Assembly: GCA_000328365.1 (NCBI GenBank)
Contig: KB297234.1
Span: 353,616-417,615 of the forward strand
Source of the DNA: Capitella teleta
Lineage: Eukaryota; Annelida; Polychaeta; Capitellidae
Length of the DNA stretch: 64,000 nucleotides
Direction of reading: 5' to 3'
The first letter of the stretch is position 1, and every line of letters begins with the position of its first letter. Shown piece after piece: positions 1 to 12,300 of the stretch. Both the position numbers and the translations under genes were made by a program. Below the pieces are notes generated by a model. The model did not search any database. It worked only from the letters and a program-made list of their open reading frames with translations, and had not been told where the DNA came from.

Positions 1-1428
1 TCGAAATTTTCCACCCATAGACGTAGTAAGTACATTTAGACCGTGCATGGCCCTCGAAACCCCGGCACGCAGTCAAGCGTATCGGTAAAGCAGCGGAAAA
101 GTGATGCAGAGGTATTTCGTTTTGCCGTTAAAGTATAGGGCTTGACTTAAAGTTATTTTTAATACAATTTTTTTTTCTCAAAATGTTTTAGGTTATGATT
201 TGATCCTGAAGTTTAAAAAGCTGGGAAGAGTGTTAATTAGAATTGCATGTGGTTGATATTCAAAGAAATTTTTGATCCAGAAAAAAGTACAGGTTTAAAA
301 CTCAAATTTTGATATGTTTTGTAAGTTTGGAAGGTGTCTAATATGAATTCTTGTCCTCCTTATTCAGAGGTTATTCTTACATTTAGAAAGGGCATGATTT
401 TTTTGATTTTTTTTTTTTGATTTTTTTTTTTTTTTTTTTTTTTTGTCAGACATAGGAGATTATCTAGATTAATATCATTATAATAATTTTGTTGGTTCAT
501 TTCGAGCGTGTAGATGACACAACATGCCGGATACGCTTAGACAAGAGAGAAATTTGCTAAGCAAAGTGTTTGGACTTAGGACTTCTATTCGCGAGCAGAA
601 GCATGTGTACCCAGTAAGGGTTTCCCACAACTGAGCCCCAAGACAGTGGGTTGTGAGTTGTGACCTCAGCTCAGGCCAGCAAAATGTCAAGGTGACAGGG
701 AAAAAAGGTCACATGATCACTCGATCCGGATAACACAACAGTCACAGACATATAACAACAAAGCACATGTATTAAACTGAGTAATGCAAGGTCTTTATGT
801 CACAGTGAGACAAGTGTTGAGCCATCATGTGGTGTGTATAAGATCTCGAAAGTCCAGCACTCCCAACTTGGCAGACGCTGATAATAATATGACCATTTAG
901 GTGTCTTCGTACTCAATATTTAATGGAAGCCAGTCAAGTCAAGTCAGGAAGTCAAGGACAGGTGCTTTATAACGATTCATTTCTATAATCACTGTGACAA
1001 TCATACACTACTTTAAAAAAAATTCTTTTTCTGTGTTTGCCAAACTGTTATTTTCCGAGTGGAACATGCCAAAGATTTCGCTTTAAAACGTGCTCGAGGC
1101 ATTCTTCTAGCAATTTTTTCCCCAGGTGAAGTTCGGATTCATCACATCGAACCCAGAGGGAAATTGCACTCAATGCAGTATATTAGAAAGTCCAGTTTCA
1201 ATGGCAGCAACTTATTTAGGTCAGCCAATCTTATAAAATCCACCGAGAGATAATGCCATATGAAATAAATTTTAGATACATTGTATATATATACCAAGTA
1301 TGTATGTATTACTACCTCTATGTTCCACCCTATAACTCAATCGTGCGTTATTATCGCAAATATACAACTGAATTCAGAATTCGTTTGAAGGAATTTGCAC
1401 CCTATTTCCTTTAATTTCTTTCTTCTAG
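1..1428. other. no gene seen; AT-rich flank with T-tract
   Basis: I see no supportable gene here. A long T-rich tract lies at about 399-444. Short open frames at 478-690 (minus) and 1059-1253 (plus) have no recognisable domain or splice context. Confidence 0.5.
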
Positions 1429-1584
1429 AAGCTACTCCGCGACTCCAAGGATCATTGCAGAGAGAGAGATTGCGTCGACATCATGACCATGAGCACGCTG
1501 GTCGATTTCTGCTACAGCGACGAAACCGCCATCAACCAAGGAGAGTTTCAACTTCTAGCCAATGACGTCATCCAAACACTTTGA
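1429..1584 (+). pseudogene. BTB-domain-like relic exon
   Basis: After a good acceptor (TTCTAG at about 1423-1428) one frame reads LVDFCYSDETAINQGEFQLL and stops at about 1584. This resembles the last helices of the BTB domain in BTB-kelch proteins, where a pattern like LLDFxYTGEVxIxxxNVQxLL is usual. No other BTB or kelch segment is visible nearby, so it is probably a decayed fragment or an exon of a lost gene. Its 3' end overlaps, in another frame, the proposed start codon of the YqaJ gene at 1562. The match is by eye and modest. Confidence 0.3.
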
Positions 1585-2467
1585 CTGGAACGAGATGAAC
1601 GTTTGCCCAATCGAAGGTCTCGCAGCTTTATCAGTGAGTTCCCCGATTAATTAATTTATGACAGCCGTTATTGATATATGACTTAATTGTAATTTATCTC
1701 AGCTTGAGGGGAATGGGTCTACCCAAACAACCAAATTTCCCAAGGAGAGCACGATTGACCTGCCGCCTGAGTATGATATTTGCAACACCGAGGTGACGCG
1801 CATCACCCTCGCCGAAGCTGCTGCCCTGGAAGCACGCACCGCGGATCAGTGTCAATGTCAGGAGTGGTTCGTGGCTCGATCGACGCGGCTGACTGCCTCG
1901 AACTTCCATAGAATTGTGAGACGAAAGAAGGAAGTGAACGATGCTTTTCTCAAGAGTCTTTTTGACCCCGCGCCATTCTTCAATAAGTTCACCCAATATG
2001 GTAAAAAGAGTGAGGCCCCAGCCTTAGATAGGTACCTGGAGAGGAACACACGAGCTCACTTCCACCCCTGCGGTTTCGTTGTCAACCCAAAGTTCAGTTT
2101 TCTCGGAGCAACACCGGATGGAAAAGTTTGCGAAGAGGACATCTGTGGAATCCTGGAAATAAAGTGTCCGTACAACGCACGGGGCATGAGCATCGAAGAG
2201 GCCTGTGCTGCCTCACCCGACTTCCACTTAGTGAAGGTGCACGGAGGGGGCTTCCAACTGAAGGCCATGCACAGGTTCAACGACCAGGTGCAGGGTCAAC
2301 TCATGCTGACTGGGGCTGATTGGTGCGACCTGGTCACCTACACACAGAAGGACCTCCACATTCAGAGGATCTACCCCGATACCAAAGTCCACAAAAGTAT
2401 GCTAAATAAACTTAGTGAATTCTACAAGGAGCATGCAATCGGCTACCTGAAAGCGAAGAAAGCATAA
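1562..2467 (+). CDS. YqaJ-type (lambda-exonuclease-like) nuclease, two exons
   Basis: Predicted protein of 278 residues from exons 1562-1633 and 1703-2467, joined in phase 0 across a 69-nt GT-AG intron. The start ATG at 1562 is the first in a frame that stays open through the donor GTGAGT. The fold is the YqaJ/PD-(D/E)XK recombinase nuclease. GATPDG supplies Asp163, LEIKCP supplies Glu176 and Lys178, and VQGQL carries the conserved downstream Gln. The N-terminal motif EWFVARSTRLTASNF is the family's usual lead-in. All expected catalytic residues are present and the domain looks whole. Relatives process DNA ends as 5'-3' exonucleases in phages; in animals they occur as multicopy genes of unclear, possibly transposon-derived origin. 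No transposase or zinc-finger partner is seen beside it. Expression and a further upstream exon are unproven. Confidence 0.8.
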
Positions 2468-3252
2468 GAAGCTAATATATTCACCCAAAAGAGTATGTGG
2501 TTATTTAGTATTGCAAAAGTGCGCATCTGAACAAGCATCAATTGATCATCTTATCTGCGATGGAACAATCAGATTTTTTTTAAGATCATGTCTATAACGC
2601 CTAATTTGAAATTCACCTGCTGACTTGATTCGATGTCGTGCTACCGGAAGAACACGCACATGTACCGACTTAGCGAATTAGCTGCACCGATTTCTTTCTA
2701 TGAAGCTTCATGCGCACTTGTTGAAACTTCTATGCTCATATTTTTTATATTATATAATTATCTTTATACATTGTTATTTGTGTTTATTATTTTTATTTAC
2801 TGTTCCTTTCACTATATCAGTTATGGCGTGAATGAAGAAATGTTATAAAATATTTTATATACAATATGCGGCTATCATGAGCTGTGTCTTTCTTTGTAAA
2901 AATGGAGTAGAGAATGGAGATGTGTCACAAGGCGATAGTCGACTGTACGTTTCACAAAGTTATGAGTATGTTCATGCATTCGTTGCTAACGACAACCGAG
3001 CCTTCGAGCTTCGCCCAATTAGTATTACGAATTCACAACAGAAAAAAAAACCACACAAGGAGGGAGGAGGTATAATGCTTCAATCAGATGCTGTCTCGAT
3101 TCACCATCGATTATCAGCTGAGTTTGAAGTGCGCTCGAGGGAAGTGCTCGAGGCGCCCCCTGTCGTCGCCTGTGGCGTGTGGGAGCGATAGCACGTGCAT
3201 TCTGCCCGAGACCACCCACAAGAGAGGGTTTCTGCTTGTCCTCCATTCAGCC
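2468..3252. other. intergenic spacer, probable 5' region of receptor gene
   Basis: No independent gene seen. The receptor frame is open upstream to an in-frame ATG at 3088, so part of 3088-3252 could be coding if that start is used. Confidence 0.4.
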
Positions 3253-5582
3253 ATGGAAGTGAGTTCTTCTAAGATGACCAGAAAGACCATCATCTATGTA
3301 GAAGAGATCTCCGACACTGAAAAGGACACCATTAACAAGAGCTTCAAGCAGTTCGGCATGTCAGAGAGTGACACAGGCGTCCCACAATGCACCGCTGCCT
3401 CTAACACTGACCCCAAAGCACCGAGTTTGATGCTGAATGCGAAAGAACTGATGGACAGCAGCGAAGCAGCGTCCATCCCCAGGAGGAGAGTGGCTCCCGC
3501 AAACCGCGGTCCGAAAGCATTGTCCCACGGAGACAATGATCTGCAAACCATCGAGCAATCTCTCCTCTACAAGACTCTTCGACCCATGTTCAGAGTCATG
3601 GAAGTGGTTGGATTGTTCTTCATCAGCAAAAAGACGTCGCACCAACAAGGCATTGCTGGCTTGATCAGGAACTGCACCAGAGCCCAGGCGTACTGCACCT
3701 TCATCCTCTTCATCCTCATCATCAACTTCCTGAGGACCGTTCCAGCGTTGACTAACATCACATCCTTTGGGACCGTCTTGTTCTTTAAGCTGCTCATGAT
3801 TATCTTCTTCTACGAGGCAGCCAGTCGTGCCCTCATTGCCCTGATTTCATGCATCAAGAAGAAAGGAGGTCTACAAGAGTTCTACCTCAACATCGACCGC
3901 GTGTGCTACTCGGACAAAATCATTCCTTACGAGATCTCACTGCGCCACACCATGCACGGCTTCCTTGTCATGAGTCTGGTCCTCACCTTGGGCAACGTAG
4001 CCGTCATGTTTTATGGTTTCTTCTTCGGTCCGTCGGATATCCAGGAGCTCTTCAACCTCTACCTAATCCCTGTACCGGTCGATCTACCAGGTATCCTGGC
4101 CTTCAAACTCTTCAACATTGTGCTAACATTCATCAACAGTGCTGTCGCTCTGTTGAGTTTAAGTTTCTACTCGATTACGTGTTACGTACTGTACAAGGAA
4201 TTCGAGTACCTGTGTCGCACTTTCAGCATGAAGATTAAAGAAGACGGAACATTCATTGATGATCTCGAGAAGTTTAGACTCCGGCACCAAAAAAGATGCA
4301 AGTTAGTCGAAGAGGCTGATGAGCTGTTCAAGGCTTACATCGCCAACACTTACCTGACCAACATTCCTCTGCTCTGCCTCCTTCTCTATAACATCGTGTA
4401 CACGGATGCCGGTTCATCCATTGTCTACAGGTGTCTTTTCTATATATCCCTCTAATCAACATTATTATATAGCTTTTGATGTCCCTGGTGCAGAAATGGG
4501 CAAATTTGAATGTCTTGGCATTTATAATGTTAGGCCGGAAAAAAAAAAGTATAATAATTATTCACCAAATAGTTACGAGGCAGGCGACGTCACGAGGCAG
4601 GCGACGTCACGAAAGCCTTGAATTTGTATCACAGTCATTTCAACCATGAACAAGAATCAAGAGGTTGTGCAGACTCTAAATAAGTTCTTCGATGAGAGGT
4701 TACTTCTCAAAAGTTGACTGACCCTCGTGATCTACCTCTCTTATCTAGATAGATTTATAACTATGAAGTGTAGAACTCGTATAATTATAATGGTTTATGA
4801 TCTACAACTCATTCATTAATCAATTTGAGCATTGTATTATTAACTTAATTCACTAATTGCTGGCCAACCGTTTTGTACCAGGGACACCTAAAAGCAAGTG
4901 ACTACCCCATTGATTCAACTGCTTTCTTCTTCTCAGGTACATCAGCGCCTACCGTCTGCTGTACGTCTTATCGCAAATGCTCGTCTTGTCCATAATTGCA
5001 ACAATCATCAACAACCAGGTAAATGGGAGGTAGTGGTGGGAACGGGGGAGGGGGTTGCTGAGATCTCACCATATGTTGCCTAATGCCGCAAATGGGGCCG
5101 ACACAAAGCGGCTCTTGATATGCATTTGCACTCATCCGCTTCGCTCTTCCCCTTCAAAGGCACATGCTCCTCTTGCCGACATCTACAGCATCAAGGTGCA
5201 GACATGTTCTCGAGAACGACAACTAGAGGTACGGATTATAAAGGAAAAGAAAAAGGGGCAAGGGTATAGCAATTATCGGTGCCTGTACTTTTGCAAAACA
5301 GGTGACGATGTTCTTAAACAAGTTAACTGGAACCTCGATAGGACTCAGTGCTTGGGATATGTTTGTGATCAACAAACCGACTGTGATGACAGTGAGCTAA
5401 TTTTCTTTCGTTTGATTGAAGCATTTCCTTTCATTGTACTTCAGGTGTTCGGAATGATTCTCACCTATTTCTTCCTCCTGGTGCAATTCAAGAACCCTTT
5501 GAATCCACTCAACATTTGCATCTGTGAATTCGAGAGAAACGACAACACCACCCTCGCATTCCACGGCGCCATGGCGGACTGA
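3253..5582 (+). CDS. gustatory-receptor-like (GRL) seven-transmembrane protein
   Basis: A 518-residue protein from five exons: 3253-4430, 4937-5018, 5160-5228, 5302-5391 and 5445-5582. All joins keep frame with GT-AG borders. The start at 3253 is chosen for its CCATGG context; an in-frame ATG at 3088 would add 55 residues. Residues 1-110 are polar and cytosolic-looking. Several hydrophobic helices follow, for example around FILFILIINFL, LFFKLLMIIFF and LLCLLLYNIVY. The last exon contains TYFFLLVQF at residues 480-488, the TYhhhhhQF signature of insect gustatory receptors and animal GRLs. The family's insect members are ligand-gated cation channels with an intracellular N terminus; the role of GRLs elsewhere is mostly unknown. 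Intron 1 carries a 17-bp tandem duplication with GACGTCAC at about 4578-4612. No frame break was found. Confidence 0.85.
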
Positions 5583-5961
5583 CACGCCGACTTTGATATT
5601 GATGACGTCACACCTTTGCGTATCGTTTAAAGAAATAAGAAATTAAGCTTCTCAAATCATGAATGCATAATTAGTATATACCTGGTTCTGTGCACATTGT
5701 TTCGGACGTGTTAACAAGACGCAGTTAAGTGGGATGTTAATTGTATAATTTATTACATTGTGTAGTCTGGTGAGATATTGATGAATGATGAATATTAAAT
5801 GCATTTTACTTTTATTTTTCCCTTATTCTTTTAAATTACAGATCGACTCTTTTCGTTTTCATTTACCAGAGGAAAGGGGGGTGGGGTTACCATAACCTTG
5901 CCATTCGTGTGATATGTATATACAGCTAGTTCAATTCACAATGCATACTTGTTGAACGGGC

Positions 5962-6000
5962 ATTAATTAATTAATTAATTAATTAATTAATTAATTAATT
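5962..6000. repeat. (TTAA/ATTA)n microsatellite
   Basis: Direct reading shows about nine tandem copies of a TTAA/ATTA tetranucleotide. Confidence 0.9.
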
Positions 6001-7404
6001 GGCCAACAGATTAATTATACAAGAGCAATCAGAGCATTCACATGCAAGGAATGTTTGTGAATCGGTGCAAAGAGTTTACAGTCAACTTTAAATGAACAGA
6101 GCGAATCTGCCTGAACTTGAATAAATGCAGAGGGCTATCAATGAGCGCTAACTGAACATAAAAATGGAAAACACAAGTCATCACACTGCATAATTGCTGA
6201 AATAACGATGAATTACACCTACCTATATAGAGTTGCATTCCATCAATTACTTCCGTTATATTCTATAATTATAATATATTCTTGTTTCCTTCAGCTCGTA
6301 TATCATGTGCATGAACAAATATTATACCCACACATGCAGAAGTGACAATAATAAAAACTACAGAGTTTTCACTTCGAGCAACTTCCTTCAATACCTTACT
6401 CACGGCATTATATACACAGTGTATTTTATAATCATGACCTCAATTAAATAAATCAAGGTTTTCATTATAGACACGCTTGTTATCTGGCATCGTGATGTGG
6501 ATTCACAGTCCACGGTCTAACGTTTGCATCACGTTAATTCCCGTGACGCATATTAAGCAGAGGTACACTCAACGCCAAAGAGATCTCAGCTCAACACAGC
6601 TACCTTAAAGATTCTAAACTCCATTGATATTACGCTGGGCCTATGGCCCAATGCCATGATGCATATTCATCAGGTAATCATAAATATTTATAAGGTTGTG
6701 AATAGATTCTTACCGGATACCGCCTTTAAAAAGTAACATTAGTGTATATAGACCCAGGAGGCTGAATCAAAATACTTGCAGATATAGGTCGACGTCGGAT
6801 GCAATAATTGACAGGTAAATAAGAAGTGATCGATCTTATAATTTCTTCATTGACATAATCATTAACTCATACCTTGCTTTATAATGTAAGCGTACGTCCC
6901 ATATGATGGAATATTATTATGTATATGATGGAATACAGAATAGCAACTCTGAGCTGAAGAATTGGGATCGTGGCTTTGCAGTACGGTGTCTATTGTGTGC
7001 AATACGTGTTCACTTTGTGCGTGTAAGGGATGCTGTACACATATTAAGTGTATAATACTGTAAATTAATACAGAAAGCGTTGAAATAGAGACGTAACTGA
7101 TAGCGTGATGCAACCGTGATAATAAATTTTATTTATCGCTGTCACCACAGGTCAATAGTCATACCTGATTCATAATTTTCTAGGTTAGGTACTTCCTGGT
7201 CGAGTAGAAGAAGACGGTTTATTTTGCAAATAGTTAAACTAGTTAAAATAGTTAGAAACAAAACAAACAAACAACATGGCAGGTACTCTTGATACTCACT
7301 CGATTTTGAAGAGCATACATAAAATTATTAGGTCTTGAACTCACCTCGCTATCTCTCGATGTGATTGTTGATTTAAAAAACGGACTTAATATTCTGAACA
7401 TACT

Positions 7405-7409
7405 ATTAC

Positions 7410-7444
<35 letters not shown>
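7405..7444. repeat. (TTA)n microsatellite
   Basis: Direct reading shows about thirteen TTA/ATT units followed by a T run. Confidence 0.9.
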
Positions 7445-7445
<1 letters not shown>

Positions 7446-9337
7446 GTTTGTTTTTTTTTTAATTATGACCGCGGTAATTTTCCTGGATACTGCAATAAAT
7501 TAATCCTCAAAGGATTCGTATCGCATATGACGCACATTTTGGTATAATTTATTCCACAATTAATTAAGCCAATTGTATTTAAAATACATGCACTTGATTT
7601 TTCTTCAGGTTTATACACGTGCGTAATAATAATGATCTGGACATCGATTTGATGTATGAGATAACGAAATTTTACCTGAATTGTGTTCGTGTTGACTATT
7701 GGGTGAAGTTACGAGAAACTAATTATTAAATATAAGATCATTTAGTTTTAATTTCGGGAAATAAAGCCATTAAATAAATAAATAAATAAATGTGAAAACA
7801 ATGCAGACAAGCATATAAATCAGTATATAAATGAACACATAAATAAATTCATAAGTACTCATTTATTAACAGTTGGCAAAGCAGTTGTAGGCTTTCCATT
7901 CAAATCATATACACATGTAGAGGGAATATGGATAGAGTGTATACATGTATCTAAAGGCATATACTATGTTGTACGCAGTGAGACTTTGCCAGAAGGAGAG
8001 GTGCTTAGAGTTTTGTACGTGATATATTCACAGTTTATCACTTCCGGAAACGCCACGATACCAAACGTATTAACCAGCTAATGAGGCGATTGAGTTCACG
8101 TTTACTAATGCATAAATAATAATTATTAGCCATGAAAACAACCGATGTATGTACATGCACAGGTGTGCATATACCACGCACCAACCATGCACGTACCATG
8201 CACATGTGCGTGCATAGTTTTTCCGGAATTACGCATGCCAGCAGTCGATCCAATATACCCGGGGCGTTCTCAAATGCATGCTATTTTCAAGTACACACCA
8301 AATGGATCATGGTTCCCTCAAGGGTCAACCCATGAAATGCTATCACTGACCCTAACTGAATGTCCAAATTACATCTGCTTTAAATCATTTGTCTGTTTTC
8401 GTTCGCATGCCTTCTTCTTCCCGCCCCCTCCCCTTTCTTTAATATTAGACAACCACTCAAAAATATTTCGCATTTTCCTTTTATAAGGAGGGCGTTTACT
8501 TGAAAATGATGTGAAATACACGTTCGCATTCTTATGTGAAATCAATAGAATAATTATGTGTATTACAAGATCACAATACACGCCCGTGGTCACCCACACA
8601 CACACCTATAATTAATCTGCATTGAATATTTAAGCACATGTACTTCCATAAACGTGACTTTCAATGCACAGATCACACAGTAGAACAAACACACCCTCAA
8701 CGAGGAAGCACTTGTGTAAGTTAAACCGGGAAAGTCAGGGAAATAACATCAAGAAGTCCCTTGGTGATCAATATTCGATAATCAATGCTCAGCTTACCAC
8801 ACCTCAATGTCGGCTATGGGTATGGCGGGTTATTTATGCCTGTGTAATTATAATTATATTAAATTTAAATTCGCTCATCTCGCTGGCAGAACAGATAGTA
8901 GACATCAAAATGTATTGTATAGACTAAAAGATATATGTTAATCAATTTGACCTTTAAAGGTTAATCAGGTTAAGATCGGAAAATTTTGTGATTCAGGCTT
9001 TAAACATAATGTTATTGAACATCAGCTGTGGCATGACAAACTGAGGTAAGATTCAGGGCAGAAGTGGCGATATATCCGCATGAGTCATTATGCCGTGTCT
9101 GCACGCTCCGGTGAGCACAGCGCACATTAATATCCACTCTTTGTTCAGAAGTAAAATAAACCTTAAGTTCAGTCTTCGCGTCTTTGCGCTTGCATATCAG
9201 CACTGAAGTGGAATACAGGTCAATCGAAACTTCGTCCTGCTTCACTGCTGGTCGTCTGTGCACGTGACTAACCTAATCTGCTAATTCTCACTTCATCTTC
9301 CTTGTGTCAGAGCTGAAGCGAACACTCAATCTTCGAC

Positions 9338-12300
9338 ATGGATTTGGGCAGTGTCCACGACTTGGCTCAACTGCCCACGTTAGACGCCAAGACTCTCCTT
9401 GACCACATCAAGGCGAGATACCATAATCATATGATCTACGTAAGTTTTTACTCACCTTTTTATTTTATGATTTATAACTTTTATGGCACACTTGAGCAGC
9501 GAAGTCGTTAGCAAGTGCACCTTTTTAGTTATGCGTATTTTTCTGCTCTTATAGATGAACAAAGAGATCCGAGAGATACATGCCATTTTTTAATAATTGC
9601 CCAAAACATTGTATGCATGTGTTGCTCTTCACAGACCTACATTGGAGACATCCTCATCGCCCTCAACCCCTTCGTACACCTCAACATATACGGACCAGAC
9701 GTAAGAACAGTTGTTGGCCAATCGTCACAAATCTTCTTATCTTACCGCAGATTGGTGCCCGATACAATAACCTTCGCTTTAAAAGCGATATGCCGCCGCA
9801 TTTATACGCCGTATCAGATTCCGCTTATCAAAACCTCTGTCGCACAGGAAACAACCAATGCTGTGTCATCAGCGGAGAGTCGGGAGCAGGTATGCCATCT
9901 CGCAAACAAACACAAATGGAAACAACCCTCACAATTATTCCCTACTTTCAAAAGGCAAAACTGAGAGTACAAAGATTGTGGTTCAGCACATCACCCAGCT
10001 CTGCAAGCATGAGTCATCCGCCCTGCACGCTAAAATTGTCCAGGTAAGGTCTTGCACCTTACCTCTTCGGCGTGACTCAGATTTTAACCTTTCAAAACCC
10101 AGGTTAACCCCCTTTTGGAAGCATTTGGAAACGCAAAAACAGCCATCAACGACAACAGTAGTCGCTTTGGGAAATACATCGAAATCAAGTTCAACACAGA
10201 AGGTGGACTACTCGGAGGTTGGTAGCCATACAAGATCAACTTAAACCAACTTACCTTCTCTTCCAGGTAAAATATCTGAATATCTTTTGGAAAAGTCCCG
10301 AGTTGTTGGTCGAGGAAAGGGAGAACGGAACTTCCACATTTTCTATTATATGTTTGCTGGTCTCAGTCCTGAGCAACTGAAGCACAATCTTCTGGACAAA
10401 CCCGAATATCACAGGTAGGTTGATTAGCAATACCTCTTGTTAGATTGCATTGCTGAGTATTTAAGGATCATGAGAGACATGGACGGATCTCCCATTCCTC
10501 TGAGTGAAGTAGAGCGTGTCGTTCACAAAGAAATGTGGGAACAACTTCTGGATATCATGAGGAACGTTGGGTTTCAACCTCCGGTAAAACAAAACACGGA
10601 TCACATAAACATATTCTGTTCGTGCTTTCGTGTTTTCAGGACATCCAAGGAATTCTTGCAATTTTGGCCGCAATTCTACACATAACTGACTTGGAGTTTG
10701 AATACGACCAAGACAGCGATGGTGTTTACATCAAGGATGAGTCCATCATGGAATTAGGTAAGATATTGCGTTCCACTTTGAGTCATCCACACAGTTTTTT
10801 TTTCTACAATAGCTGCTGATATGCTCGGCTTGCCAGCCGAAGAACTCGCTGAGTCACTCATCTCGAACGTAACAGATGTCCGAGGTAGGAACGAGGTAAT
10901 GCAGTGACCCAACTAACCTGATTCGCAGGCGAGAAGATGATCAGCTTGAAGAATATCGCAAGCGCTAATGACGGTCGAGATGCTCTTGCGAAAGCTTTGT
11001 ACGCCAGGTTGTTTGGGTGGATAGTAAGGCAGATCAACTCACTGCTGAAAGGACTGTACCGCAGGTGATAAGACAACATCAGCATTTGGAAATATCATGT
11101 TTATTTTGTTGATGCCATCAGAGAAATGCCTGGGAACTGTATCGGTATTCTGGACTTGGCTGGATTTGAAAACTTCGAGGTCAACGGTTTTGAGCAGCTG
11201 TGCATCAATGCCGCAAACGAACAGCTTCAATTCTACTTCAACCAAAACGTGTTCGCCTGGGAACTGGAGGAGTACAAGCGCGAGGGGATTAAAGCAAAGG
11301 ATGTCAAGTTCACGGATAACAGGTCACTGCTGGACCTTTTCTTGAAGGTGAATTTTATTAAACAGTCAAGGATGCTCTCAAGTCTTGACTCTTGACACTT
11401 TCCAGACTCCACTCGGTTTTTTCTCCCTCTTGGATGAAGAAAGTCGCTTCCCACAAGCATCAGATCGCACACTTCTGGAAAAACTCAACAAGAACCTCAA
11501 CTCGAGCAAGGAATTTTCATGCTCTTCAAAATCGTCTCAAAACCAAAGTTTTACGATCAACCACTATGCAGGACAGGTAAGCAAGCAAGATGTGAAAGGC
11601 AGTGAGTGCCCTTTGCACAGTTCTCTTTCTGAAGGTTGTGTACCACACCCCTGGATTCTTAGAAAAGAACAGAGATCATCTGAGTCAGAACCTGTTTGAA
11701 GTCATGCAAAATAGTGAAAGTCAATTTGTGGCAGATCTTTTCTCTTCACCGATCTCTGGAACTGGAGCTCTCGAGAACAAGTTGGTCCTATCTTTTGATG
11801 TGATCGCATTTAAAATTCTGCCTCTTTCAGTCCTGAGGGACCAAAGAGAAGTCGGAAGTCGGTGCTCATGTGCAAAGCTCCTGAACTGAGTAAAACCAGA
11901 GGAAAGAGTTTGTCCAAGAAAGCGGGTCAGAAGTTCAAAGATCAGTGAGTGCAACAATCAGTTTGCGTGAAAGCATTCCATTTTTGTGTGTGAACTTTCA
12001 GGGCCCGAGGAAAACTTAACTCAGGATTTGATACTGCAAGAACCCTTGGGAGCAACTTCAGAGTAAGCTTAGATTTTTTTATTCTACATCAAGTAATTCC
12101 CGATTCCCAGTTTGGGAAAAGCATAACTTTAGCTCAGTCGGTTTGACCGGCTCACTGCTTTTCAGTATGTCGATCGCGGAGATCGAACTCCCGGGTTTGA
12201 GACCCGATTGGGCTGCGGGCGTTATGATTGTGAATTAAAATTGTATTTCGTTATAATTATAATTCTTCAATGACTCTGCAGTGCTGCCCAACTGTGTAAC

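Larger units (their letters stand above)
5583..9337. other. gene-free AT-rich interval with microsatellites
   Basis: I find no coding region with splice or motif support. Simple repeats include ATTA repeats at about 5962-6000, a TTA/ATT array at about 7405-7444 and an AAAT run near 7768-7790. Short open frames at 6038-6238, 6862-7113 and 8132-8605 look like chance. Confidence 0.55.

Noticed and set aside
8132-8605. Overlapping frames on both strands around 8.1-8.6 kb
   Set aside because: No domain, no splice pattern, low-complexity composition.
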